Below, one piece after another: positions 25,244-34,130 of a stretch of 64,000 nucleotides of DNA (positions are counted from its first letter, which is position 1; every line of letters begins with the position of its first letter). Source of the DNA: UBA5796 sp040752455. Its GTDB lineage: Bacteria > Chloroflexota > Anaerolineae > Anaerolineales > Villigracilaceae. A program made the position numbers and the translations under genes. A model generated the notes under the pieces. The model was not told the DNA's origin. It searched no databases and saw nothing but the letters and a program-made list of their open reading frames with translations. The stretch spans positions 1 through 64,000 of the forward strand of contig JBMOMN010000035.1 of NCBI GenBank assembly GCA_049324115.1, read 5' to 3'.

Positions 25244-26968
25244 TCACCTGTTCTCCGCTTTCTCGAATGCGGCATCGAAATTCTTCATCGCCGAATTCAT
25301 CGGGATCGGCACGGATTGTCCCAGGCCGCAGAAGGAAGCCAGCAGCATGTTTTCCGAGAGCGCCTTCAGTTCGGCCACGTCACCAGGCTGGCCCATCCCG
25401 ATCGCCATGCGGGTCAGGATCTCCGCCGAGCGCCAGGCGCCGGCCCGACAGGGGGTACACTTGCCGCAGGATTCGGCGGCGAAGAAGTGCAGCAGCTCGC
25501 GCAGGAAGGCGACCGGGGAAACCGTCTGGTCGCAGACCAGGAACGCGCCGGCCCCGAGCGAAATCCCCTTTTGGGAGGAAGCGTAATCGAGCGGGACGTC
25601 GAGCATGTCCCCGTTTACGATCGTCCCCGCGGCCCCGCCGCACAGGGCAAACTGGAAAGTCGAGCCGTCCTGCATCCCGCCGCCGAATTCCTCGATGATC
25701 TGGCGCAGGCTCAGGCCGAAGGGCGCTTCGAACAGGCCGGGGTTCCTGACGTGGCCGAGCACCATGTACAATTTCGTGCCGGGGGTGGCATAGTCCGAGA
25801 GCGATTTCCACCAGTCCGCGCCGTTCTTGAGGATGTGCGGCACCGCCGCAAATGACTCGACGTTGTTGACCGCAGTCGGTTGGCCGCGGAAGCCGTAGCT
25901 CGGCGGGTAAGGCGGACGCAGGCGCGGCTCGCCGCGTTTGCCTTCGAGCGATTCGATCAGGGCGGTCTCCTCGCCGCAGATGTAGGCCCCCGCGCCGCGA
26001 TGGACGTGAACTTTGAACGAGAAGCCGGTTCCGAGGATGTTCGGGCCGAGATAACCCATCGCTTCGGCCTGCCGGATGGCCTGTTCCAGGCGGCGGGCCT
26101 GGTATTCGTACTCGCCGCGGATGTAGATCCAGGCTTCCGTAGCGCCGCAGGCGTAGCCGCCGATGGCGATCCCTTCGAGTAACTGGTGCGGGTTGGCGTC
26201 AATCAGGACGCGGTCCTTGAAGATCAGCGGCTCGGATTCGTCGGCGTTGCAGATCATGTACTTGGGCGAACCTTTGGCCCCGGCTACGAAACGCCACTTG
26301 CGCCCGACCGGGAATCCCGCCCCACCGCGTCCCTGCAAGCCGGAAGCCTCGACCAGGTCGAGCACTGCTTCCGGTTTCATCTGGAGCGCGGACTTCAGTC
26401 CGTTGTACGCGCCATATTCCAGCGCCGAATCAATCGAATCGGGGTTGATCTTGTCGGCATTGGACATCATCACCCGCACTTCACCGGGGCGCGGCTGCGA
26501 GTAGTCCGTCGAGACCCCGCGCCAGCCGCCGCAGAGCTTCGGGGCGTCCTCGCCGGTGACGGGTCCGGCCTGCTCGTCGTTGACCAGCACCGCCGGGGCG
26601 CGGTCGCACAATCCCAGGCAGGAGGTGCGTTCGACGGTCCAACTATCCCCGACGGCTGACAGGGCGCTGCTCACCGGGGATGGCTCGCTGGCCCGTTTCA
26701 GCCAGCACACCGGCCCATCGCACACCCGCAGGATGTTCTTGCGTTCCTCCAGAGACAGCATGGAATAGAAGGTTGCCATGCCGTAGACTTTGTGGGCAGG
26801 GATATGCAAAGCCCGGGCCGTGTCGGTGATGGCGGCGGGCGTGAGCCGGTTTGCGGCGTCCAGGTCTTTGAGCACTTCCAACGTGGCTTCACTCGTCCCC
26901 CCGTGATGCCGGACGAGTTTTTCGATTTCCGGGGCGATCGGTTTATAGGTGATTTTTTTGTTGGTCAT
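25244..26968 (-). CDS. fdhB: NAD-linked formate dehydrogenase beta subunit (NuoE-NuoF fusion)
   Basis: 574 aa. The N-terminal part (about 1-160) is a NuoE-like thioredoxin-fold [2Fe-2S] domain: VYGMATFYSMLSL, then Cys in RVCDGPVCW and TSCLGLCDRAPAVLVN. The rest is NuoF-like: the GRGGAGFPVGRKW FMN/NADH site, NADESEP..FKDR, AYICGEETALIESLEGKRGEPR, and the ESCGKCTPCRAG [4Fe-4S] ligands with a later Cys. It lacks a third ferredoxin-like extension. It binds FMN and NAD+ and takes electrons from FdhA. It is the first gene of the two-gene operon. GTGAGG lies near the ATG, with a short spacing. Confidence 0.9.
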   Translation of the reverse strand: MTNKKITYKPIAPEIEKLVRHHGGTSEATLEVLKDLDAANRLTPAAITDTARALHIPAHKVYGMATFYSMLSLEERKNILRVCDGPVCWLKRASEPSPVSSALSAVGDSWTVERTSCLGLCDRAPAVLVNDEQAGPVTGEDAPKLCGGWRGVSTDYSQPRPGEVRVMMSNADKINPDSIDSALEYGAYNGLKSALQMKPEAVLDLVEASGLQGRGGAGFPVGRKWRFVAGAKGSPKYMICNADESEPLIFKDRVLIDANPHQLLEGIAIGGYACGATEAWIYIRGEYEYQARRLEQAIRQAEAMGYLGPNILGTGFSFKVHVHRGAGAYICGEETALIESLEGKRGEPRLRPPYPPSYGFRGQPTAVNNVESFAAVPHILKNGADWWKSLSDYATPGTKLYMVLGHVRNPGLFEAPFGLSLRQIIEEFGGGMQDGSTFQFALCGGAAGTIVNGDMLDVPLDYASSQKGISLGAGAFLVCDQTVSPVAFLRELLHFFAAESCGKCTPCRAGAWRSAEILTRMAIGMGQPGDVAELKALSENMLLASFCGLGQSVPIPMNSAMKNFDAAFEKAENR

Positions 26969-27112
26969 AAGGCCTCACTATGCGTCCACCCTAATTATGG
27001 CTTCTATCTCCAATCCTGATAAGTTGCATTAGTCGTTAATTCTTTGGTACGTTCATCCTGTTTTGTGACAAAAAGAACGCAATTCCGAACAGGCCCTCTT
27101 TTCAGGCTGGGT

Positions 27113-27158
27113 GGATGAACGGATGGGTGGATGAACGGATGGGTGGATGGATGAAAGG
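27113..27158. repeat. Short tandem repeat upstream of fdhB
   Basis: Two perfect 16-bp units GGATGAACGGATGGGT (27113-27128 and 27129-27144) and a partial third. The GGATGAA core resembles the heptads in the fdhA and type ISP inserts. The rest of the 300-bp spacer between fdhB and the divergent Yip1 gene shows no gene. Confidence 0.75.
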
Positions 27159-27265
27159 TTTCGACCGCTGACCGAAGCGCGCAGGCAAACCAGGAGGTTT
27201 TTCGCGCCGCCCCGCCCTCCCGTGATAGAATCCGGCTGTCGCTTATCCAGAAACGTTGAGGAGAA

Positions 27266-28039
27266 ATGACCACATCCAATTCCGAGACACCCTGGCGTTT
27301 TTCGTTCAACCGCCTCTTGCAAGTCTTGACCAAACCCGGTCTGGTGTTCGACTGGGTCGCTTCAGAGAGCGGCCGGCTCTGGCTCACGCCGCTGCTGCTG
27401 CTCACCGTCGTCACCCTGGCGCGGGTCGCCGTCAGCGGATGGCTGCAAGCCCGGGCCGCCATGATGGGGGAGATCCCGCTGCCGCCAGACTGGATCTATT
27501 ACACCCCCGAAATGCAGGAACAATACATGCAGGCCGCCCAGGCCACGTCGAGTCCGGTGTTCGTCTACGTGCTGCCGGCCGTGATCGGGCTTGCCGCCAT
27601 CTGGCTGGGCTGGCTGATCGTCAGTTCCCTGCTGCACCTGGCCTTCACCCTCTCCGGCGGGCGCGGGACGACCCTGACTTCCCTGAACGTGGTCGCCTGG
27701 GCCGGGGTGCCTTTCAGCCTGCGCGAGATCCTGCGGGTCATCTATCTGATGATCGTCAGGCATCCGATCGCCAGCGCCGGGTTGTCCGGCTTTGTGAACA
27801 CGACCGACGGAGGCGGATCGCTCTTCCTTTCGGGACTGCTGGCCCTGACCGACATTTTCCTGGTCTGGCACGTGATCCTGCTCATCGCCGGGTCGAAACG
27901 GACCGAGGCCGTATCCGGCCCAAAGGCCGCCGTCGTGGCCCTGATCGTGATCCTGCTCGTGCTGGCCGTCCAGGCGGCTTTCACCTACGCCGGCGGGCTG
28001 CTGGGCGGGATGATGATCTCACGTCCTTTTTACTTCTAA
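27266..28039 (+). CDS. Yip1-family membrane protein
   Basis: 257 aa with about five hydrophobic helices (near residues 40-58, 98-122, 140-165, 190-210 and 223-245) in the pattern of bacterial Yip1-domain proteins; the start SFNRLLQVLTKPGLVFDWVA matches the family's N-terminal block. GAGGAG precedes the ATG. It is 3 bp upstream of an ABC ATPase gene, so it probably belongs to the same transport unit. The specific function of bacterial Yip1 proteins is not known. Confidence 0.75.
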   Translation: MTTSNSETPWRFSFNRLLQVLTKPGLVFDWVASESGRLWLTPLLLLTVVTLARVAVSGWLQARAAMMGEIPLPPDWIYYTPEMQEQYMQAAQATSSPVFVYVLPAVIGLAAIWLGWLIVSSLLHLAFTLSGGRGTTLTSLNVVAWAGVPFSLREILRVIYLMIVRHPIASAGLSGFVNTTDGGGSLFLSGLLALTDIFLVWHVILLIAGSKRTEAVSGPKAAVVALIVILLVLAVQAAFTYAGGLLGGMMISRPFYF

Positions 28040-28042
28040 TAT

Positions 28043-28768
28043 ATGGGATCAACCGTCAACCTGTCCGCGCTCAAAAAACATTACCAGATGGGGGGCGTCA
28101 CCGTCCGCGCCCTCGACGGCGTGGACCTGGACATCCCGGCCAACGCCTTCACGGTGGTGATGGGGCCGTCCGGTTCGGGCAAGAGCACCCTGCTTTACCT
28201 GGTCGGCGGCCTCGACCGTCCGACCTCGGGCGGGGTGAAAGTCGCCGGGCAAGACCTGGAGGCCATGGACGAGAACCAACTGGCCGGGTTCCGCCGCCAG
28301 GCGGTGGGTTTCATCTTCCAATCCTTCAACCTGATCCCGTCCATGTCGGCCCTGGACAACGTCATCTTCCCGATGCAGTTCGCCCGCGTCTCGCGGCGGG
28401 AGCGCTCGGAGCGCGCCCACGCACTGCTCGAACGGGTGGGGCTGGGCGACCGCTCCCGCCACAAACCGACCGAGATGTCGGGCGGCCAGCAGCAGCGGGT
28501 GGCGATTGCCCGTGCCCTGGTCAACGATCCGCAGTTGATCCTGGCCGACGAACCGACCGGCAACCTGGACACGGCCAGCGGCAACAACATCGCCCACGTC
28601 CTGGCTGAATTGCACAAGAGCGGGCGGACGGTGATCGTGGTCACGCACGACCCGCGCATGTTGCGCTACGCCACCCACGTCGTTTACCTCCTGGACGGGA
28701 AAGTGGTCAGCGAAGCCGATTACCAGCGGGCGATCCTGCTTTCCGAAGTCCCCGCCGCCGACGATTGA
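28043..28768 (+). CDS. ABC transporter ATP-binding protein (MacB/LolD type)
   Basis: 241 aa. Walker A GPSGSGKSTLL (about 41-51), Q-loop FIFQSFNLIPSMSALDN, signature MSGGQQQRVAIARAL, Walker B LILADEPTGNLD, and H-loop VVTHD. The NLIP/TALDN-like Q-loop and EPTGNLD are typical of the MacB/LolD/FtsE group that works with FtsX-fold permeases. The permease is the fourth gene of the set (30490-31815). Confidence 0.92.
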   Translation: MGSTVNLSALKKHYQMGGVTVRALDGVDLDIPANAFTVVMGPSGSGKSTLLYLVGGLDRPTSGGVKVAGQDLEAMDENQLAGFRRQAVGFIFQSFNLIPSMSALDNVIFPMQFARVSRRERSERAHALLERVGLGDRSRHKPTEMSGGQQQRVAIARALVNDPQLILADEPTGNLDTASGNNIAHVLAELHKSGRTVIVVTHDPRMLRYATHVVYLLDGKVVSEADYQRAILLSEVPAADD

Positions 28769-28796
28769 TCCCGTTTCGATTATTCGGAGAATAACC

Positions 28797-30485
28797 ATGT
28801 CTCAAGTCCAACACAAGCTCTCCCGCCTGATTGCCCTGGCCCTGGTCTTGCTGGCTGCGCTGGTGCCGTCTTCGGCGCTGGCGATCAGCCTGGTCACAGT
28901 CACGCCCGGACAGATCACCAACGACGCGGCGACCACGATCCAGGTCGAGGGGACCCAGTTCGTCTCCGGGGCGGTCGTCTCCCTCAACGGTTACGGAGAC
29001 CTGAGCACGGCCTTCGTCAGCAAGCGGGCGCTGACCGCCGTGGTCCCGGCCGGCGTCCCGGCGGGCATCTACACCGTCACCGTCACCAATCCGGGCGGCG
29101 GGTCGGCCTCGCTGGCCAACGGGTTGACCGTCTCCGATCCCCAGCCGGCGGAACGCCCGCTGCTGGTCGTCACCGGCTACAAAGGGACGGTGGGAACGGT
29201 CCATTTCGGCGAGGAAATGAGTATCGTCGTCACCATCAAGAACGCCGGGCAGAAGACGGCCCGCAACGTCCAGGCAACTTTCGGGATCGGCGACCTGATC
29301 CCGCGCACGACCGGCGGGTTGGTGGCCGTCGGGGACGTGGCCGCTGGCAACAAGGCCACCTTCGACCAGCCGATGACCGTCGCTTACGGCCTGTGGGGCA
29401 AGAGCATGGTCTCCACCGACATGACCCTGACCTATTCCGACGAAAGCGGCGCAGCCTTCTCGGAAAAGTTCACCCTGGTGTTATCGCTCGAACCCCCGCC
29501 TTATTACACTGAAACGCCCACGCCGAGCGCGCTCGAACAGCGCCCGCAACTGGTGATCTCGTCTTACAAAACCGGCCAGGAACTGCTCCAGCCGGGGTCG
29601 CAGTTCACCCTTAGCCTCGGCTTCACCAACGTCGGCCTGTCGGATGCGCGCCAGATCGTGATGATCCTGGGCGGGGGCAGCGCCACGGGCGGCTCGGCGG
29701 GCGAGGGCACGCCTTCTCCCGGCGGCGGCATTTCGGGCGGGAGCGGCGAATTCACCAACTTTGCGCCGATCGGGTCATCGAACGTCCAGTCGCTGGGCGA
29801 CCTGCCCGCCGGTTCGACCTCGAACGTCAACGCCAGCCTGGTGGTGAACGTCTCGACCAATCCCGGCGCATACCCGCTCAAGATCTCGTTCGCCTACCTG
29901 GACGAGGACGGGGCGACCTTCAACGACGACCAGGTGATCACCCTGCTCGTTTACAGCCTGCCGAACGTGGACGTCAGCTTCTACCGCCCGCCCGACCCGT
30001 TGATGGCCGGGCAGCCCGGCTCGCTGCCGCTGCAAATCGTCAACATCGGACGCAAGTCCGCCATCCTGGGCAACATGCGGGTCGAAGCTGAGGGCGCGTC
30101 CCTCGAAAACGCCCAGACCCTGGTCGGGATCCTCGAACCGGGCGGGTTCTTCACCCTCGACCCTACCGTGTTCCCCGAAGCGCCCGGCACGCTGGAACTG
30201 ACCGTCACCGTGGATTACACCGACGATTTCAACCAGCCCCGCAGCATCACCAAACACCTGAGCGTGGACGTGATGGACATGCCGGTCGAACCCTTCCCGC
30301 CGGAGGGCGGCGAGATCCCGGTTGACGGCGTTCCGTCCGAGCCGGAAACCTTCTGGCAGAAGCTCTGGCGCTTCGTCCTCGGCCTGCTGGGGCTGGACAG
30401 CGCCGCGCCCTCGGTCGAACCTGTCCCCGGCGAGACCGTCCCCGAAACCGAACCGCCGGTCATCATCCCCGGCGGCAAGGGATAG
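28797..30485 (+). CDS. Secreted protein with IPT/TIG and CARDB-like repeats
   Basis: 562 aa. There is a signal peptide (about 1-29), an IPT/TIG-like domain (about 30-118, TPGQITNDAATTIQVEGTQF), then three CARDB/COG1361-like beta-sandwich repeats (about 120-250, 265-395 and 395-500), with a Gly/Ser-rich insertion around 305-325. The C-terminal region has a short amphipathic segment FWQKLWRFVLGLLGL and an acidic Pro-rich tail. It lies between the ATPase and permease genes, where a MacA-type adaptor would normally be, so it may be the extracytoplasmic partner of this transporter; that is inference from position. Confidence 0.72.
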   Translation: MSQVQHKLSRLIALALVLLAALVPSSALAISLVTVTPGQITNDAATTIQVEGTQFVSGAVVSLNGYGDLSTAFVSKRALTAVVPAGVPAGIYTVTVTNPGGGSASLANGLTVSDPQPAERPLLVVTGYKGTVGTVHFGEEMSIVVTIKNAGQKTARNVQATFGIGDLIPRTTGGLVAVGDVAAGNKATFDQPMTVAYGLWGKSMVSTDMTLTYSDESGAAFSEKFTLVLSLEPPPYYTETPTPSALEQRPQLVISSYKTGQELLQPGSQFTLSLGFTNVGLSDARQIVMILGGGSATGGSAGEGTPSPGGGISGGSGEFTNFAPIGSSNVQSLGDLPAGSTSNVNASLVVNVSTNPGAYPLKISFAYLDEDGATFNDDQVITLLVYSLPNVDVSFYRPPDPLMAGQPGSLPLQIVNIGRKSAILGNMRVEAEGASLENAQTLVGILEPGGFFTLDPTVFPEAPGTLELTVTVDYTDDFNQPRSITKHLSVDVMDMPVEPFPPEGGEIPVDGVPSEPETFWQKLWRFVLGLLGLDSAAPSVEPVPGETVPETEPPVIIPGGKG

Positions 30486-30489
30486 CAAA

Positions 30490-31815
30490 ATGAAGTTGTT
30501 CGACCTGTTCCGCCTGATCTTCAGTAACCTGAACCGCCGCAAGGGCCGGGTGGCGCTGACGGCTGTCGGCGTGGTGATCGGAACGGCCGCGGTGGTCATC
30601 CTGGTCTCGCTGGCGATCGGCTTGCAGCAGAGCGCCAACGAACAGTTGTATGGCATCGGCGACCTGAGCCTGATCCAGGTCTCGCCCAATTACGGCGAAA
30701 TGCCGGTCGTCATGGGTGGAGGCGGGGGCGGCGGGGGCAAGGAACCGGCCCAGATCCAGACCGTGATCACCAACCAGTCGCTGAAAGATTTCGCCGCCAT
30801 CCCCGGCGTGGAATCGGTCATCCCGCGGGATTACCTGATGGCCTCCGGGATGCTCCAGTTCAACCGCCTGGAAGCCGGGATCGGGATGATCGGCGTCGGT
30901 CTCGACGACCTCGGCTCGCTGGGACTGGTCGCCAGCCAGGGCACTACCGCCCTCGAAAAAGGGACCGTCGTGATCGGCCCGATGGTCCCGATGAACTTCT
31001 ACGACCCGCATTACCGTCCCGGCCAGGAGCCGCCTCCGCCGCCCGACCTGATGGGCCAGCAGGTCAAGCTGGTGCTGATGAAATGGGACGCGGAAGGCAA
31101 CGAGATCCGCAAGACCTACCTGTTGCGGGTGGCCGGCATCCTCGAAGAAAACCGCTCCGAGTCCGACTGGTCAATCTACATGCGCCTGGATGACATGACC
31201 GTTTACAACGAATGGGCCATGGGACGGCGCATCAACCGGGCCAGGGACGGCTATCAGGGCGTGGTCGTCAAAGCTGGTGACGTGGAGCGGGTGCTCGAAA
31301 TTACCGAGACGATCACGGGCATGGGCTACCAGGCCTTTACCGCCCAGTCTTTCGTCGAGGGCATCAACGGGTTTTACGTCGCCATGCAGGTCATCTTCGG
31401 CGGGGTGGGAGCGATTGCCCTGCTGGTGGCGGCCATCGGGATCGCCAACACCATGGCCATGGCCATCCTCGAACGCACGCGTGAGATCGGGTTGATGAAG
31501 GCTATCGGCGCAACAAACCGGGACGTGCTGCTCATCTTCCTGGGCGAAGCCGCCGGGATCGGCTTCGTCGGCGGCCTGGGAGGAATTTTCTCCGGCTGGC
31601 TGGCGGGCCAGATCATCAACGTGGTCGCACTGGTCTACCTGGCCGGGCAAGCGGCCGAACAGGGCGGGCTGCCGCCCAGCGTGGCGGCCAGCACGCCGCT
31701 TTGGCTGCTGTTGTTTGCGCTGGTCTTCGCCACTTTCATCGGGCTGCTGTCCGGGCTGTACCCGGCCCTGCGGGCGGCGACCATGGTCCCCGTGACCGCG
31801 TTGAAATACGAGTGA
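30490..31815 (+). CDS. MacB/FtsX-type ABC transporter permease
   Basis: 441 aa from ATG at 30490 (AAGGGA 8 nt upstream). An earlier in-frame start falls inside the preceding gene. TM1 (about 20-42, RVALTAVGVVIGTAAVVILVSLA) is followed by a large MacB-PCD-like periplasmic domain with a Gly-rich stretch near residue 77, then three TM helices. The cytoplasmic loop AILERTREIGLMKAIGATNRDV is the hallmark of FtsX-fold permeases. It forms mechanotransmission-type transporters rather than channels in characterised members. Confidence 0.9.
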   Translation: MKLFDLFRLIFSNLNRRKGRVALTAVGVVIGTAAVVILVSLAIGLQQSANEQLYGIGDLSLIQVSPNYGEMPVVMGGGGGGGGKEPAQIQTVITNQSLKDFAAIPGVESVIPRDYLMASGMLQFNRLEAGIGMIGVGLDDLGSLGLVASQGTTALEKGTVVIGPMVPMNFYDPHYRPGQEPPPPPDLMGQQVKLVLMKWDAEGNEIRKTYLLRVAGILEENRSESDWSIYMRLDDMTVYNEWAMGRRINRARDGYQGVVVKAGDVERVLEITETITGMGYQAFTAQSFVEGINGFYVAMQVIFGGVGAIALLVAAIGIANTMAMAILERTREIGLMKAIGATNRDVLLIFLGEAAGIGFVGGLGGIFSGWLAGQIINVVALVYLAGQAAEQGGLPPSVAASTPLWLLLFALVFATFIGLLSGLYPALRAATMVPVTALKYE

Positions 31816-31835
31816 ATAATTTCAGCAAACCTGGC

Positions 31836-31897
31836 CAGGAGTGCGGACTTCAGTCCGCTTTGGCCGGTAGAATTGCAGGCTAAAGCCTGCACTCCTG
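31836..31897. repeat. Cruciform repeat between the permease and kinase genes
   Basis: Outer arms CAGGAGTGC / GCACTCCTG enclose two hairpins, GCGGACT-TC-AGTCCGC and TGCAGGCT-AA-AGCCTGCA, joined by TTTGGCCGGTAGAAT. The linker TGGCCGGTAG also opens the repeats after the sulfotransferase gene. It probably serves as terminator or REP-like element. Confidence 0.85.
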
Positions 31898-31967
31898 ATA
31901 ATTTATGGCTTGGTGAAATTACCAAACTGCAATAGTTATCAAGGCCGGAATCATCTATCATTGGGTC

Positions 31968-33455
31968 ATGCTCGATGCTTCCGACTCCTCCCTCCCCTTG
32001 ATCCTGTGCATTTCAGCCGACTCGGCCTTGAAAGCTGAACTCAGCGGCCTCCTGGCCGGGACAGGCTTCGAGCTGGCCTTCGCCTCCGACACGGGCGACG
32101 GGCTGGCCCGGGCCGAGGCGCTGCTTCCGGCGGTCATCCTCCTGGATTTCGGCCCGAACCTGGCCGCGACCGAGGTCTGCCGCCGGCTGCGCGCCAACCG
32201 TCTGCTGGCGGGCATCCCCATCGTCATGATCGTGAGCCGGGAGGAACGGGACGCGCGCGCCGCCGGTCTCGGCGCGGGAGCCGACGATTTCCTCGACAAA
32301 CCCTTCGATGGCCTCGAATTGCTCGCCCGGCTGCGCACCCTGACCCGCCTGAGCACCCACCGCCTGATGCTCTCGGACCTGAAACGTTTCTCGTGGATGG
32401 TCCAGCACGCCGACGAAGGCTACCTGCTGCTCGACCGGGCCGGGGGCATCCAGTACGCCAACGATTTCGCCGGGCAGTTGCTCAACCTCCCCGAAGACAG
32501 CCTGGGCCTGCCGTTCGTCAAAGTCGTGGAGCGCCTCTACGTCCCGGAGCCGGAAGAAGTCTGGCGCGATTGGCCCACCGACCCGGAACCCCTGTTCCTG
32601 GTCCAGCCTGAAAGCCCCACGGCGCGGGCCTCCTGGGTGGTGGTCGAGGCCCTCGACATGCCCGTCCACACCGATTACCACCGCATCGTCCGGCTGCGGG
32701 AAGTTACCGAGCGCATGTCCATTTACCAGGACATGCGCCGATTCCACACGGTCGTCTCCCACAAGCTGCGCACCCCTATGGCCATCATGTACACCAACCT
32801 GAACGTGATCAAGAACCGCCTGGATATGCTCTCGCCCGACCAGGTGAAGGACTTTGCCCGCTCGGCCATCGAAGGCGCCGACCGGCTGGCGAACGAAATC
32901 CGCTCGATCCTGAGTTATATAGACGCGCCTCTCTCGCTCACGCTGGGAGACCCGCTGAGACTGGATGCCCTGCCGGACATGGTGGTCTCCGTCAGTCGGT
33001 TGCTCGGCCTGGGTCAGGTCTCCCTGTCGCTCCCGCGGGACCTGGAACCTGCCACCGTTGCCCTGACGCACGACGCGGTCGAGATGATTTTCTTCGAACT
33101 GCTCGAAAACGCCCGCAAATTCCATCCCGCTCACGCGCCCCGGGTCGAGATCTCGGTCGACAGGGCGGATGCCGGACACGTCCTGGTGCGGGTCATGGAC
33201 GATGGGGTCAACCTGTCGGTGGAGCAGCAGAAATGGGCCTGGCTGCCCTACGTCCAGGGCGAGAAGGATTTCAGCGGCGAACTGCCCGGCATCGGGCTGG
33301 GATTCCCGATGGTGGCGACCCTGGTCTGGAAGTCCGGCGGGGATCTGCGCCTGCGCAACCGCCCGGACGCGCCCGGCGTCCTGGTCGAGATGAAACTCCC
33401 GCTCGAAGAAACCGCCCGTCGTCGAGAGCGCATCGCCGCGCCGTTCGGGGAATGA
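31968..33455 (+). CDS. Hybrid receiver-PAS-histidine kinase
   Basis: 495 aa, no TM helix. The N-terminal receiver has Asp60 (VILLDFG) and Lys111 (DKPFDG). A PAS-like domain (about 141-250, DEGYLLLDRAGGIQYANDFAG) follows, then the H-box VVSHKLRTPM with His265, where the common SHELRTP has Lys in place of Glu. The ATPase domain has ELLENARKFHP (N box), MDDGVNLS (G1, lacking the second Gly of DxGxG) and GIGLGFPMV (G2). The receiver at the N terminus suggests it works downstream of another kinase. It has no response regulator beside it. Confidence 0.83.
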   Translation: MLDASDSSLPLILCISADSALKAELSGLLAGTGFELAFASDTGDGLARAEALLPAVILLDFGPNLAATEVCRRLRANRLLAGIPIVMIVSREERDARAAGLGAGADDFLDKPFDGLELLARLRTLTRLSTHRLMLSDLKRFSWMVQHADEGYLLLDRAGGIQYANDFAGQLLNLPEDSLGLPFVKVVERLYVPEPEEVWRDWPTDPEPLFLVQPESPTARASWVVVEALDMPVHTDYHRIVRLREVTERMSIYQDMRRFHTVVSHKLRTPMAIMYTNLNVIKNRLDMLSPDQVKDFARSAIEGADRLANEIRSILSYIDAPLSLTLGDPLRLDALPDMVVSVSRLLGLGQVSLSLPRDLEPATVALTHDAVEMIFFELLENARKFHPAHAPRVEISVDRADAGHVLVRVMDDGVNLSVEQQKWAWLPYVQGEKDFSGELPGIGLGFPMVATLVWKSGGDLRLRNRPDAPGVLVEMKLPLEETARRRERIAAPFGE

Positions 33456-33514
33456 CGCCGGTCTCAACACTCCACATTTACCTGCGTTTCAGCGGGAGAC
33501 GGCACATCTGGCGC

Positions 33515-33543
33515 TTGAATAACCAGAAAATATGTTCTATAAT
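33515..33543 (+). promoter_or_regulatory. Sigma-70-type promoter of the VOC gene
   Basis: TTGAAT (33515-33520), 17-bp spacer, TATAAT (33538-33543), ending 39 bp before the ATG. Confidence 0.7.
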
Positions 33544-33582
33544 TGAGATTAAACCTGCCCAATTTACCAGAAGGAGATTGTC

Positions 33583-33945
33583 ATGACCAAACGGAATATC
33601 GTCCATATCGAAATCCCCACCCGCGAGGCGAAGGAATCCGCCGCATTTTACGAGAAGCTCTTCGGGTGGCACATCGTCCGCGATGAAGAAATGGATTACA
33701 CCATGTTCGACGCCCACGAGGGTCCCGGCGGCGGCTTTACGCCATTGAGTGAGAACACCGCGGTCGGGGATGTGCTCTTCTACGTCAACAGCGACGACAT
33801 CGAGGCCGATTTGCAGCGCGCCGTCGAACTCGGCGGCGAAATCGCCATGCCCAAGACCGAAATCCCCAACACCGGCTGGTTCGGCATGTTCAAGGACCAG
33901 ACCGGCAACATCGTCGGGCTGTATACCGGCATGAACCCGGAATAA
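33583..33945 (+). CDS. VOC (glyoxalase/bleomycin-resistance fold) family protein
   Basis: 120 aa. It has the paired beta-alpha-beta-beta-beta modules of VOC proteins: IVHIEIPTREAKESAAFYEKLFGW (split across the first module) and the end FKDQTGNIVGLYTG. The potential metal ligands His8 and Glu10 in the first strand are there; the substrate is unknown. AGAAGGAG is 6 nt before the ATG. It is monocistronic, with its own promoter and a downstream hairpin. Confidence 0.82.
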   Translation: MTKRNIVHIEIPTREAKESAAFYEKLFGWHIVRDEEMDYTMFDAHEGPGGGFTPLSENTAVGDVLFYVNSDDIEADLQRAVELGGEIAMPKTEIPNTGWFGMFKDQTGNIVGLYTGMNPE

Positions 33946-33960
33946 AGACTTCGCTCGAAT

Positions 33961-33995
33961 CGAAAGCGGCTGTCTGTTATTGACAGCCGCTTTCG
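33961..33995. terminator. Hairpin after the VOC gene
   Basis: A 14-bp perfect stem (CGAAAGCGGCTGTC with its complement) and a 7-nt loop, 15 bp past the stop. It has no long T-tract on the plus strand. Confidence 0.65.
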
Positions 33996-34130
33996 GGTTA
34001 AGCACAGAGACTGCCCTAACAAAACCGTAATGCAGCCGATGCTTCGCAAAGTGCGCTCGCAATGACATGACGAAGGTTTTTTTACTGTATACTTGGGGTA
34101 TCCATCCTTCGATCCATGCGGGATTTGCCC

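Noticed and set aside
30322..30489. Longer N terminus for the FtsX-type permease.
   Set aside because: It overlaps the CARDB gene in another frame and is followed by a good ribosome site and the expected MKLFDLF start at 30490.
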